A stretch of 64,000 nucleotides of DNA from Mesorhizobium ventifaucium (GCF_935822925.1 NZ_CAKXZS010000004.1:1-64000), one strand, 5' to 3'. Numbered from the stretch's first letter, positions 24,923-34,114 are shown. The notes: a model not told the origin generated them from the sequence alone. Numbers and translations are program-made.

Positions 24923-26401
24923 TCAATAAGCGTTGCGATCCGCAAATATCAGTAAAGCAGTTTTCCAAATTATCTTAATGTCGAGAAGCATGCTCCAGGA
25001 TTGTATATACCAGAGGTCATGCTCAATGCGTTTTTCCATCCTCCAGAGTTCCTTCGTTTCCCCTCGAAAGCCATTGATCTGAGCCCACCCTGTTAGACCG
25101 GGTTTTACATGATGGCGATAAGCATAGCTCGCAATGGTCAAAGTATAGGTGTCGTCATGAGCGACGGCGTGAGGTCGGGGCCCAACCAGGGACATCTCCC
25201 CCCGAAGCACGTTGAATAATTGCGGCAGCTCGTCGATGTTTGACCGGCGCAATATTCGGCCAAGTCGGGTAACCCGCGCATCATTACGCTGAGCCTGGAG
25301 AATTTGTGTACCGTTCTCCTGCACCGTCATCGATCGGAATTTGTAAATATTGAACGGCTTACCACCAAAACCTCGTCGCATCTGCCGGAACAGCACAGGG
25401 CGACCGTTCTCGAGCGCTATGGCACATGCGACCAAGGCCATCAACGGACACAGGAACAGCAGTAGCAGGGATGCAACAGCAACATCGAACAGCCGCTTGA
25501 GCAGGCGTTCGGCAGGCCTCAACGGCACACGCTGGACTTCGAAGGCTCGCTGCCAGCCGGTGTGCAGCGGGCTTCCAGCCAGAATTCTATCTATGTAGGC
25601 GTCGGCGAAAAGATAGATCGGCAGCGGGAGGCGGGACATTTCCTCCAGGATGCGTTCGATCAACTTCCGCTGGTCCCAAGAGCAAAAGAGATAAACTGCC
25701 CCATACGAGCCATTACGGAACGCAGCTTGTGCAGCTGCGACGGCGGCATGCACCGATCGTGCTGCGATCGTGCCGTCATCGTTCTCAATGTTCGAAACAC
25801 CACAAACCGCGATGCCTTGTTGCCCAAGCTTGTTGATTATCCCCTGTTCCTTCCCAGGAACGCCGGAGTAAAACAGATAAACTGTGCGCAACACGAGTTT
25901 CTCAGCCGCCAGAAGCCGTTTCAGCCCACGCGCTAGAACCGCGTGGCCAGGCAGCAGGATTGGGAATCCGACCGCAAACGCCAGCGTCAAGGAGCCGCGC
26001 GAGAACGTCGACGTCGTCTTCGTGAGAAAGGCGAGCCAGAGAATTGAAAAGAAAACAAACAGCCAGCCGCTGAAGAGTGTTTTGATCCTGCAGTGATCGT
26101 CCAGGATGCCACTAACCGTGTAGGCGCCCCTGGCGGTCATGAATGCGACCAGCAACAGACCGGCGGTAACACTTATGCAGATCGAATCCCAGATATCTGG
26201 CGGCCTCACGCCGAAGGCCCGATGGTAGAGCTCAATTGACGCAAGAAATATTGTCTGTCCAAGGAGGAAATCAGCAGTTGCGAGAAACATGCAAACTGCT
26301 CCCACGGGGAGCCGTAGCGGCTCTACGCTCCGCTTCCAGAGCGCACGCGACGCCTCGGTTGGTGCATGCCGCATGAGACGACCCCCCGAATCCTGTTGCA
26401 T
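24923..26401 (-). CDS. polyprenyl-phosphate sugar-1-phosphate transferase (priming enzyme)
   Basis: Bitopic/polytopic PHPT-family transferase of about 490 residues: several N-terminal helices, a Rossmann-like middle domain, then helix plus catalytic domain (KRLFDVAVASLLLLF, NIYKFRSMTV, RRSNIDELPQLFNVL, SLVGPRPHA, PGLTGWAQINGFRG). Starts polysaccharide repeat-unit synthesis by moving a hexose-1-phosphate (typically glucose or galactose) onto undecaprenyl phosphate. ATG 26401 follows AAGGAAGGG; ATG 26374 (Met-Arg-His) is the alternative, as in the GT4 gene that shares this leader. Stand-alone unit leftward from leader copy C. Its first 50 codons have a decayed duplicate at 20.1-20.3 kb. Confidence 0.9.
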   Translation of the reverse strand: MQQDSGGRLMRHAPTEASRALWKRSVEPLRLPVGAVCMFLATADFLLGQTIFLASIELYHRAFGVRPPDIWDSICISVTAGLLLVAFMTARGAYTVSGILDDHCRIKTLFSGWLFVFFSILWLAFLTKTTSTFSRGSLTLAFAVGFPILLPGHAVLARGLKRLLAAEKLVLRTVYLFYSGVPGKEQGIINKLGQQGIAVCGVSNIENDDGTIAARSVHAAVAAAQAAFRNGSYGAVYLFCSWDQRKLIERILEEMSRLPLPIYLFADAYIDRILAGSPLHTGWQRAFEVQRVPLRPAERLLKRLFDVAVASLLLLFLCPLMALVACAIALENGRPVLFRQMRRGFGGKPFNIYKFRSMTVQENGTQILQAQRNDARVTRLGRILRRSNIDELPQLFNVLRGEMSLVGPRPHAVAHDDTYTLTIASYAYRHHVKPGLTGWAQINGFRGETKELWRMEKRIEHDLWYIQSWSMLLDIKIIWKTALLIFADRNAY

Positions 26402-26690
26402 CCCTTCCTTGGGTCATGGCACACGCCATCCCATAAGGAGGGGGTTATCCCAACGGCTTTCAGTCGGTTAGATTTGATTTAAATGTCTCAGAGACATGCC
26501 GCTGTTACCCCGGGCACAGACGAGTCGCTATTTTATCGTATCCTAATGTGTTAATATTTTCTGCCTTGACGCGTTTGCGCGAGAACGGACTGGAGGTCGG
26601 ACTCGTTCAAAGAGGTGGTCAAGGCAAATGCTTTAGGGGGGCGGGGCGCATAGCCTATCAGGGAGAGGGAGCCATGACAGAGAATGGCGC
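26240..26690. promoter_or_regulatory. EPS leader module, copy C, between priming transferase and Crp/Fnr gene
   Basis: Fullest copy of the module. From left: start of the priming transferase gene, aaggagggggttatcccaac, a palindrome ATGTCTC-A-GAGACAT at about 26483-26497, the dyad CGCTGT-N10-ACAGAC at 26500-26521 (weaker right arm; inner TGTTA-N6-GCACA), then A/T-rich cgctattttatcgtatcc. The part from 26620 to 26690 (caaggcaaatgcttta, tatcagggagaggg) is shared with copy D. It lies between divergent genes, one of them the regulator itself, so it suits autoregulation. Confidence 0.6.
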
Positions 26691-27396
26691 TGAGGTTCGG
26701 GTCAAACAACTGAACAACATACGCTTATTTCGGCAATTTGGGCAAGATACTCTTAGCGAAATGGCGAAAGCAGCCATCTTACGGAGAGTTCCAAAGAATA
26801 AAGTCTTAACTCGCCTTGGAGACATACCGCGTTATATTTACTACATAATCCACGGAAAAGTTCGTCTTAGTGTTCCCCTCTCAGATGGACGAGAATTCAT
26901 CTATTCCGATCTCGGTCCCGGTGACACTTTCGACTTGACTAGATTGTTCATCGCGCGACACAGTAACATGAACGCTGCATCAGTTGTGGACAGCGACTTG
27001 CTCCAAATCGAAGCAGCTTTCATGGCTAGTGTTTTCGACAAGCACCCAGATCTCGCACTGAAGGTGATCCCGTACTTATGCCAAGCAACGCACGACGCGC
27101 AAGAGCGAGTGATCCACAGTGCGTCGAATGCCCTATCCATTCGATTAGCGAGCACGCTCTTGCGATTGACTGAGACCCCGCACAGCACGGCTACCGTGAA
27201 TGGAGCTCTGAGAATCCACATTTCGCAGACCGACCTCGCGGCAATGATCCCGGCGTCTCGAGCGAAAGTGAATCGTTGCCTGAGAGAATGGGAACGGCGG
27301 TATCTGACCCAATACGACCACGGCTCGCTGACAATTCTCAATCGCACCGCATTAGAGTCTGTTGCTCTTGGCTACTCGCGTTTGATCGTTCAATGA
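26674..27396 (+). CDS. Crp/Fnr-family transcriptional regulator
   Basis: Regulator of 240 residues: cyclic-nucleotide-binding-like beta barrel from about 15 to 125 (YYIIHGKVRLSVPLSDGREF, LGPGDTFDLT), a dimer helix around 130-155 and a winged helix-turn-helix near 185-220 (HISQTDLAAMIPASRAKVNR). No Fnr-type N-terminal cysteine cluster is seen, so it is not an oxygen-sensing Fnr. ATG 26674 with GGGAGAGGGA is chosen; the open frame upstream overlaps the leader module. A CRP-like dyad lies about 150 bases before it and in three other gene leaders of the locus, so it is the likely pathway regulator. Confidence 0.85.
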   Translation: MTENGAEVRVKQLNNIRLFRQFGQDTLSEMAKAAILRRVPKNKVLTRLGDIPRYIYYIIHGKVRLSVPLSDGREFIYSDLGPGDTFDLTRLFIARHSNMNAASVVDSDLLQIEAAFMASVFDKHPDLALKVIPYLCQATHDAQERVIHSASNALSIRLASTLLRLTETPHSTATVNGALRIHISQTDLAAMIPASRAKVNRCLREWERRYLTQYDHGSLTILNRTALESVALGYSRLIVQ

Positions 27397-27408
27397 TGCC
27401 TTTACCGT

Positions 27409-27573
27409 GTGCTCGGGCATCTCCACGCCATCCTCCGGGAAGATAATGAACCGGAAGTGGTGCCGGTCGTGCTCGGATCGCTCTGTAGAGTCCTTTACGT
27501 CGGCGTCGTAGGTCGCCGCACCGGACACTGCCGGCGAGATGGCAACGCACTCGCGCAGCCCGGAGCATCCCAA
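27409..27573 (-). pseudogene. relic of a conjugative relaxase gene
   Basis: The minus frame reads SEHDRHHFRFIIFPEDG at 27424-27477. The pattern DRHHFRFIVSPEDG is a hallmark of the rhizobial/plasmid relaxases of the VirD2/DUF3363 type. Only about 50 residues remain and both ends are cut, so it is a non-functional scrap. It directly abuts the 3' end of the Crp/Fnr gene and probably marks the edge of a formerly mobile segment. Confidence 0.6.
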
Positions 27574-27914
27574 CGGACCCTCGGCTCCCGGTGGAATTGG
27601 AGCACCGCCACACCGGCCGGCGCAACCTCCTGGCCCAGATGCGGCTCGGCAGCTTGCGAAATGAAGCAGCTAAGGGTCGACTGTTTGCCCAAGCGGTCAG
27701 CTTGCAGCTGGAACGCGTCGCGAAAAAATTATGGCTCGGCGTCAGGAGCCGCGCCGCCAGCTACCGCGAGCGACCGGTAATCGGCGGCGCTTTTTTGTAC
27801 CGCCCGAGATTGGACGATGGCACGCACCAGGGCACCGCCTCTTTGCTGCGCGCGGTGCGACTTTGCTGTTGGGGAATCCGGGATTATTATCGGCCGCTCA
27901 TATACATCACGTCG

Positions 27915-28217
27915 GTGGAAAAATTGGATCTGCAAGCCTTCAGAGATTTGATTGCGAAATCACAGCCGCCCGCCAGCCTGACCCCGGCCCTGCAGGCGCT
28001 GTGGTGGGATGCAAAGGGCGATTGGGATAAGGCACACGAGAGCGCGCAGCTGCGCGACGACGCGGCGGGCATGCGCGTGCATGCCTACCTGCATCGCAAG
28101 GAAGGCGATCAATCCAATGCGGAATATTGGTATCGTCGCTGCGATGCCACGCCTTCGACCTTGACTCTTGAAGAGGAATGGCAAGAGTTGGCGCGTGCGT
28201 TTTTGGGGCAAAGCTGA
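27915..28217 (+). CDS. conserved hypothetical small protein
   Basis: GTG-start frame of 100 residues, acidic and helical, with a TPR-like helix pattern (LTPALQALWWDAKGDWDKAH, then YLHRKEGDQSNAEYWYRR). I recall similar uncharacterised proteins of about this length in alphaproteobacteria. The frame is open upstream to 27591, but that part lacks coding character. No operon partner. Function unknown; could act as a protein-protein adaptor. Confidence 0.5.
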   Translation: MEKLDLQAFRDLIAKSQPPASLTPALQALWWDAKGDWDKAHESAQLRDDAAGMRVHAYLHRKEGDQSNAEYWYRRCDATPSTLTLEEEWQELARAFLGQS

Positions 28218-28468
28218 CGGCTTCCGCCGAAAAGCCTGGCTTTGGCCGCGACCCGTCGTCCTATGGAGGTTGTCCCACGATGCTATCGCCTATCGACGAT
28301 TCTGGGCTTGCAGGCCTAGGCGAGGGCAGGGGCTGCACTAGCTCCTGACTTTGATCCGCAAGCGGCACCGCGAGCACGGCATCTGCGGCTCGGCCGCCGC
28401 AGTGGCGCGAAAAGGATACGTTGATCGCTCGCTGTGCAACCTGAACCTCGCGATGTGAGGAGTTCGCC

Positions 28469-29445
28469 ATATTTCGTACGATTGCGTCGGCGCTGTTCGC
28501 CGCGCTGTTCTGGTCGGTGGCCGCGCGTGCCGCCGCGGAGGAGGTCCGCTACTATCCCGTTCCGGAGGGCGCCGGCCCGCACGATGTCGCTCCGGCGCCG
28601 GATGGCTCCGTATGGTACACCGCCCAGGGACAGGGCGCGCTTGGGCGGCTCGATCCTGATACAGGCGCCGTCGAGCAAATCACCCTCGGCGACGGCTCGG
28701 CGCCGCACAGCGTGATCGTCGGTCCCGACGGCGCCGCCTGGGTGACCGACGGCGGCCTCAACGCCATCGTCCGCGTCGATCCCGAAACGGAAGCGGTGAA
28801 GGCCTTTCCGCTCCCCGAGGGGTACGGCTACGCTAACCTCAACACCGGTTCCTTCGACAAGGACGGGAGGCTCTGGTTCACCGGGCAGGAGGGCATCTAC
28901 GGCAGGCTCGATCCGGCGAGCGGCAAGGTCGACGTCTGGAACGCCCCGCGCGGTCGCGGCCCCTACGGGATCACGACCACGCCGTCCGGTGAGGTCTACT
29001 ACGCCTCGCTGGCCGGCAACCATATCGCCAGGATCGATGTTTCGATCGGCGAGGCTTCCCCGATCGACCCGCCGACCGCGGATCAGGGCGCCCGCCGCGT
29101 CTGGTCGGATTCCAAAGGCCGCATCTGGGTCAGCGAATGGAACTCCGGCCAGGTTAGACTAGCGTGTTCGATCCGGCAGCAAATGATTGGCGCAGCTGGA
29201 AGCTGCCCGGAGACGAGCCACAGGCCTATGCCGTCTATGTCGATGAACGCGACAAGGTCTGGCTCACCGATTTCAGCGCGAACGCCATCGTCCGCTTCGA
29301 CCCGAAAACGCAGACCTTCGCGAGCTTCCCGTCCGACCGCGACAACGCCAACGTGCGCCAGCTCAACGGGCGCTCCGGCGAGGTATGGGGCGCGGAGTCC
29401 GGTACCGACCGCCTTGTCTTGATCGAGACCGAAACGGGCAAATAA
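28469..29445 (+). pseudogene. broken virginiamycin B lyase-like beta-propeller protein
   Basis: Seven-blade Vgb/streptogramin-lyase-like protein with a signal peptide (ASALFAALFWSVAARAA) and repeated blades such as HDVAPAPDGSVWYTAQGQG, HSVIVGPDGAAWVTDGG and AYAVYVDERDKVWLTDFS. Two defects are visible. The expected start codon, six bases after GAGGAG (28457-28462), is ATA at 28469. A one-base deletion near 29150-29163 moves the last third (FDPAANDWRSWKLPGD) into another frame. An internal GTG at 28517 would lose the signal peptide. Probably a pseudogene of a periplasmic protein unless the changes are sequencing errors. Confidence 0.75.
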
Positions 29446-29537
29446 AGCAAAAGAGGTCGAGGCAGCGACGAAGGGCAATTGCGCGAGGAGACCGCGTGCA
29501 TCGACTGTCCTTTGACATCGCGTAGGGAGATGCCGCT

Positions 29538-31688
29538 CTACACGAAGAGAAAATCGCTGTTCGAGATGCTTGCAACGAGGACACCGTTTAGTGAAAGCAT
29601 GTCACTGGTGGAGAAGACGACCAGCGTGTCGCTCCCGACCTGCCGGAGTTCGCTGTAGTTTTGGTATCCTGAAATCTCCAGGAGATCATCGCCGGAAAGG
29701 TCGAAGTCGGTGATGGTGTCGTGGCCATGGCCGGGGGCGAAGACGAAGCTGTCGTTTCCCGTTCCACCGGTGAGGATATCGGTGCCAAGACCACCGACGA
29801 GCCGGTCCGACCCGCCTCGGCCGTCCAGCCGATCTGCGCCGCCGAGGCCTTCGAGCGTGTTCGCTGCGCCGTTGCCGACCATCGCGTTGGCGAGCTCGTT
29901 GCCTTTTGCCGCCAGATTGGCAGCCGACCTCAGGAAGAGGTTTTCGACGTTTTCGGCCAGGGTCCAGTTTGTATAGGCGTGCGTCTCGTCAAAGCCGCCA
30001 TTGGTCTCTTCGATGGTTTTGTCACCGGCATTGTCGACATAGTAGACGTCATTACCCGTGCCGCCAACAAGCGTGTCGGCGCCCGCTTTTCCGTCCAAGA
30101 TGTCGCTGCCGTCCATTCCATAAATGACGTCAGCACCGGAACTGCCGGTAAGCGTATTGTCGCCGTCGTCTCCTACGATTGACCCCGGCGGCGGCTCATC
30201 GAGTGGATCGGTCCAGACGAAATCCGAACTGCTCAACGAGGCGCTGGTCACGTCTTTCAGGAGAACGGTGTCAGTGTCGGAGAAGACGACCAGCGTGTCG
30301 CTCCCGACCTGCCGGAGTTCGCTAAAATTTTGGTATCCTGAAATCTCCAGGAGATCGTCGCCGGAAAGGTCGAAGTCGGTGACGGTGTCGTGGCCATGGC
30401 CGGCGGCGAAGACGAAGCTGTCGTTTCCCGTTCCACCGATGAGGATATCGGCGCCGAGGCCACCGACGAGCCGGTCCGACCCGCCCCGGCCGTCCAGCCG
30501 ATCGGCGCCGCCGAGGCCTTCGAGCGTGTTCGCTGCGCCGTTGCCCACCATGGTGTTGGCGAGCCCGTTGCCTTTTGCCGCCAGATTGGCAGCCGACCTC
30601 AGGAAGAGGTTTTCGACGTTTTCGGCCAGGGTCCAGTTTATATAAGCATGCGTCTCGTCGAAGCCGCCATTGATCTCTTCGATGGTTTTGTCACCTGCAT
30701 TGTCGACATAGTAGACGTCATTACCCGTGCCGCCGACAAGCGTGTCGGCGCCGACTCCGCCGATGAGTTGGTCGGAGCCGCCGCGGCCCTCCAGCAAATC
30801 ATCGCCAGCCAGCCCATCCAGCAAATTGGCTCCCTCGTTTCCGCCGAGTTGGTCGGCAAAGGCAGAGCCTGTAAGATTTTCAATGCTGGTGAAGGTATCG
30901 CGGTCGCTTCCGATACCGGTCCCGTCCAGGCCGAGATGTTGTTCCAAGGCGTCGATCCAATGTGAGGCGATTTTTGCATAGCCCCCGGCAGTCGGATGCA
31001 GCCCGCTGTCAAGCGGCGGCGCGGTGATGTCATCTGGTGTCAGATCACGCATGTCGACAAAGATGACCTTATGCCCCTGGGCGGCCAGTTCGGAGATCAG
31101 ACCGGGCATTGCATCGTTATACGCATCGACACGGTCTGCCCGCGCTTGCGACTGTTGGCCGACGCGAACGGGAGGCAAGGATCCGACGAAGACGGTCAAG
31201 GCGGGATCGCTGGAGGTCAGGCTGAGCAACAGGGTGCGCAGATCCTGCAGCATCGTTGGCACGCTATCGGTCGAGCTGTCATTTGTTCCGGCGATCAGCA
31301 GCACGGCGTCGGGTTTCGTAGCTGCAACGACATCGTTGTCGATGCCGTTCAGTTGATTGAGCGTCCAGTTGCGGTGACCCTCGTGATCCCGATCGCCCAT
31401 GCTGGCGGGTCCATTGGACGAGGAACCGATAAAGTCGATCTTCACATTGAGTGCGCTCAACTGTTCCAGCATAAACTTCCGATATCCGCCGCTTTCGGTA
31501 TCGGAAGAGCTCGCGATTACTCCATATGTAATGGAATCGCCCAGCGGCAGTATCTTCAGCAACTTGTAAGCATGGCCGGAAGCCAAATCGGCGATGACTC
31601 CACGCGACGCAGCGCCGTAACTCACGGCGTCCTTGCCGGCTCCGCCGACGAAAGCGTCTGGACGGCTGCTATCATAGAACACCGTCAT
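29538..31688 (-). CDS. secreted SGNH esterase with RTX calcium-binding repeats
   Basis: Protein of 716 residues without a signal peptide. SGNH/GDSL domain at about 45-250: block I ILPLGDSITYGV, block III IAGTNDSS and the block V Asp-x-x-His in DSGLHPTAGGYAKI. After it come two large arrays of RTX nonapeptides (GGxGxDxxx, e.g. LDGRGGSDRLVGGLGAD) with between-array linkers. It ends in an RTX-substrate-like hydrophobic tail (SISNSDFLFV), fitting type I secretion. ATG 31688 follows GGTGGAG; the upstream Met adds seven residues. It is the natural cargo of the T1SS pair at 45-48 kb. Probably removes acyl groups from a polysaccharide, but the substrate is unknown. Confidence 0.8.
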   Translation of the reverse strand: MTVFYDSSRPDAFVGGAGKDAVSYGAASRGVIADLASGHAYKLLKILPLGDSITYGVIASSSDTESGGYRKFMLEQLSALNVKIDFIGSSSNGPASMGDRDHEGHRNWTLNQLNGIDNDVVAATKPDAVLLIAGTNDSSTDSVPTMLQDLRTLLLSLTSSDPALTVFVGSLPPVRVGQQSQARADRVDAYNDAMPGLISELAAQGHKVIFVDMRDLTPDDITAPPLDSGLHPTAGGYAKIASHWIDALEQHLGLDGTGIGSDRDTFTSIENLTGSAFADQLGGNEGANLLDGLAGDDLLEGRGGSDQLIGGVGADTLVGGTGNDVYYVDNAGDKTIEEINGGFDETHAYINWTLAENVENLFLRSAANLAAKGNGLANTMVGNGAANTLEGLGGADRLDGRGGSDRLVGGLGADILIGGTGNDSFVFAAGHGHDTVTDFDLSGDDLLEISGYQNFSELRQVGSDTLVVFSDTDTVLLKDVTSASLSSSDFVWTDPLDEPPPGSIVGDDGDNTLTGSSGADVIYGMDGSDILDGKAGADTLVGGTGNDVYYVDNAGDKTIEETNGGFDETHAYTNWTLAENVENLFLRSAANLAAKGNELANAMVGNGAANTLEGLGGADRLDGRGGSDRLVGGLGTDILTGGTGNDSFVFAPGHGHDTITDFDLSGDDLLEISGYQNYSELRQVGSDTLVVFSTSDMLSLNGVLVASISNSDFLFV
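29609..30754. repeat. in-frame direct duplication inside the RTX gene
   Basis: The stretches 29609-30085 and 30278-30754 are almost the same at DNA level, offset by 669 bases (223 codons). For example tggccatggccgg, gatcatcgccgg/gatcgtcgccgg and cgaagtcggtga align throughout. The duplication adds a second RTX array and linker to the secreted esterase and keeps the frame. It looks recent. Confidence 0.8.
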
Positions 31689-32210
31689 AGTGTTTTCTCC
31701 ACCTGGCAAAGCTTCTCGCGGGCATCACCGCCTAGGCCGCGCAGCAGAAAGGCTCGAGATCGTCACAGTTGATCGGCCAGTCGAAACCGATGCCGCAGGC
31801 CTTTCAGCCTGAAGTCGTTAGACAAAGTCAATGTTGCAACGCACTCTCAAGTATTGCAGCGCAACATTTGCTACCATCTTAGGTGGTTATGCAACATTTT
31901 TTTAACTTGCATCTGGCGCGACACGGGGCACGGTGGCGCTGGCCGGGCGACCACCGTTGCTGTTGTGTGCGCAAACTGTGAGGAATTGGCCATTTAACCT
32001 CGACATTTATCGATAATTGGCCGCAATTCCGCGCGCGCTGGGCCAAGGCATCTTGAAACGCCGTCGTTGCCTGTATGGTTAAGTTGTAGTACGCTGCCTT
32101 GTTGCAGTGCAGCAATATGGTGGCGAGATGGCTCATCCGGTCACCGGAAAGGTGAGCACCGAATACCGAAGCGGTGACGCGAAAATTCCGGAAGATGGGA
32201 GAAGCATGGG
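31689..32210. other. long intergenic region with repeated TTGCA dyads
   Basis: About 520 bases between the divergent RTX-esterase and membrane-protein genes. ATGTTGC at 31831-31837 pairs with GCAACAT at 31861-31867, and another GCAACAT lies at 31891-31897. TTGTTGC-AGT-GCAGCAA occurs near 32099-32115. These may be operator sites of a regulator of either gene. No coding frame in it is convincing. Confidence 0.4.
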
Positions 32211-33932
32211 ATGAGCATCGGAGCGGGCAGCGCCCGGCGTTGGTCGTCAGTCGGCATCGAGCGTTCACCGGTTGAGCGTTATTTCCTTTCAGCCCTTCTT
32301 TTTTTCCCGTTCCTGTGCGGGGTCGTTCCGATCCTGTTGTACGAGAAGGCGGCATCCCGCGTGGCGTGGCATGATCCTGGCCTCGCCACGGTAAGTGCCA
32401 TCGGGTTGGCTCTACTTTGCTGCCTTTTTGCATTCGTGCGCTATCCCGCCGAGGCGCGGGCTGCGCGAATTATCGTCGTCGGCCTGGCGATAACGCTGGG
32501 CCTCTTCAGCTTCGGGCTTGGAGACGAACTCGGCATTGCCGACGCAGCTCGCGCCGACGCGTTGGGAAATGTACTCATCTATTCTCGCCTGATCGCCCTT
32601 GCGGCCGCGCTTCTTTCTATCCTGCGGCCATCCTTTGCCATTTTTCCGATGGTCTATTACGGCTTCCACAAGGATGTCACGCGGGCAGTCTCCGGTGCTG
32701 CGGAACTGGGCCGCAACGACTATGCGCCCTTGATTGAGGTCGGTCTCTTCCTGGCCTGTGGCCTGTTGGGCCTCGGCCTGCTGCAGAGATTGAGCCGGCT
32801 GAAGCCCTTCACCAGAAACTTGCCCAACCCCCACGAAATCGGAACCAGGAATTTGGCGGCCCAGGCCGCCGGCATATTGTTGCTGGCCGGGATCGGCGCC
32901 CATTTTGGCAACTACTTCATGTCCGGCATGGCCAAGGTCACGCTTGACGGAGGGCCGATGAGCTGGATCCTCGAGAACCCGACCAGTTCCATAATGCTAG
33001 CCGGGTACAGTTTAGGCGCGGCCCCGTTGGGCTTTTCCGAATCGCTGCTCGCACTTGCTTATGAAGCAGTCAGGGCGGTCCAGATTCCGATGAATGTCGT
33101 TATCCTTGCTGCGCAGCTTCTATGCTTTCTTGCCTTTTTGCGCCGGCGATGGCTCATCGGACTGACCGCGTTCTTCGATATCATGCATATCGGGATCTTC
33201 CTGCTGAGTGGCGCTCTTTTTCTGCACTGGATCATCTTGAACAGTCTGATCGTCGCGGCTCTGACGAGAATGAAGGAAAATTCGTTTTCCACAATTGCCG
33301 TCGTAACCGGGATTGTTGTCACCATATTCGGCCACGCGGTCTTTTATAACGCGCGGCTCGGCTGGTACGATTCAAGGCAAATCCGGCAAGCATATTTCGA
33401 GGCGCTGACGAAAGAAGGTGACTGGGTGCGGGTCGCACCGAGCTTTTTCCGCGACGCTTCCTATCTGCTCTATGCTCGTCACTTCGGCTATCAGGAATAT
33501 CGTCGTGAATCCGGCCACGTTCCGACCTCAGCTTGGGGCCAGATCGGGATCAGGCAGGTGCAGCCAAATTCGTCGGACATTGCCTCGTCCAACTATGAGG
33601 TCATGAAGCTTACCAAAGAGTGCGCCTATCCAGTCGAACTGCCAATCACGCCGCCTGACTACGATGCGGCCCGCCCGGCGCCGTTTATTCTTGGCCAGCA
33701 CAATCGCGCCGCGAACTTGGCGAGCTCGGCTGTTGCGGTCGGTTACAACTTCTATCCACACCATCATTATTCCATGCCGTTCCTGCACCGCGCTTTTGAG
33801 GCGTTGGAGCCTCGCGACATCGTCGCGTATCGATACCTGGTCGATACCGTCTGCCTCGATGTCGCAGACGGCAAGGTCGTGCGGCGGGTCATGACTCAGA
33901 CATTGGGGCCCAGGATCGATGTCCGCCAGTGA
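32211..33932 (+). CDS. polytopic membrane protein of unknown function
   Basis: Protein of 573 residues with about 10-12 hydrophobic helices in the first 400 residues and a soluble C-terminal part of about 170 residues (from GWYDSRQIRQAYFEALTKEG) ending in a His-rich patch (NFYPHHHYSMPFLHRA). The general layout recalls HTTM/DoxX-like or vitamin-K-carboxylase-like membrane proteins, but I see no diagnostic motif. ATG 32211 has a gagaag box. It is divergent from the RTX-esterase gene and separated from neighbours by palindromes, so it is probably a single-gene unit. I do not assign a function. Confidence 0.6.
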   Translation: MSIGAGSARRWSSVGIERSPVERYFLSALLFFPFLCGVVPILLYEKAASRVAWHDPGLATVSAIGLALLCCLFAFVRYPAEARAARIIVVGLAITLGLFSFGLGDELGIADAARADALGNVLIYSRLIALAAALLSILRPSFAIFPMVYYGFHKDVTRAVSGAAELGRNDYAPLIEVGLFLACGLLGLGLLQRLSRLKPFTRNLPNPHEIGTRNLAAQAAGILLLAGIGAHFGNYFMSGMAKVTLDGGPMSWILENPTSSIMLAGYSLGAAPLGFSESLLALAYEAVRAVQIPMNVVILAAQLLCFLAFLRRRWLIGLTAFFDIMHIGIFLLSGALFLHWIILNSLIVAALTRMKENSFSTIAVVTGIVVTIFGHAVFYNARLGWYDSRQIRQAYFEALTKEGDWVRVAPSFFRDASYLLYARHFGYQEYRRESGHVPTSAWGQIGIRQVQPNSSDIASSNYEVMKLTKECAYPVELPITPPDYDAARPAPFILGQHNRAANLASSAVAVGYNFYPHHHYSMPFLHRAFEALEPRDIVAYRYLVDTVCLDVADGKVVRRVMTQTLGPRIDVRQ

Positions 33933-34007
33933 CAGCACCAGTTTCCACGCTCGCAATCCTTGCCCCTGACGCTGGTCCAAAATTGCCACGGAAGTTGAAA
34001 TTATTCC

Positions 34008-34051
34008 CTAAAGCGCGTCGCGTTGGACCCGCCTCATGCGACGCGCTTTAG
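34008..34051. terminator. 14-bp perfect palindrome (terminator or rhizobial intergenic repeat)
   Basis: CTAAAGCGCGTCGC at 34008-34021 and its exact reverse complement at 34038-34051, loop of 16 bases. Stem followed by gattgttgttt. It lies 75 bases after the membrane-protein stop and can end its transcript. The form is one that recurs between genes in Mesorhizobium and relatives. Confidence 0.6.
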
Positions 34052-34062
34052 ATTGTTGTTTC

Positions 34063-34114
34063 AATGCATGTCGCTATCGCAAAAACCGCTGCACACTTTT
34101 GCGCGACATGCATT
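34063..34114. repeat. 12-bp perfect palindrome, rhizobial intergenic element
   Basis: AATGCATGTCGC at 34063-34074 and its exact complement at 34103-34114, enclosing aaaaaccgctgcacac. This is a common rhizobial intergenic hairpin as far as I remember. It stands directly after the previous palindrome. Confidence 0.6.

Noticed and set aside
6618..27000. Leader repeats as an insertion sequence
   Set aside because: No transposase, no target duplications, and each copy sits correctly at gene starts, so they are regulatory leaders multiplied by recombination.
27591..27914. N-terminal extension of the small protein at 27915
   Set aside because: The open frame has no ribosome site and a composition unlike the conserved part.
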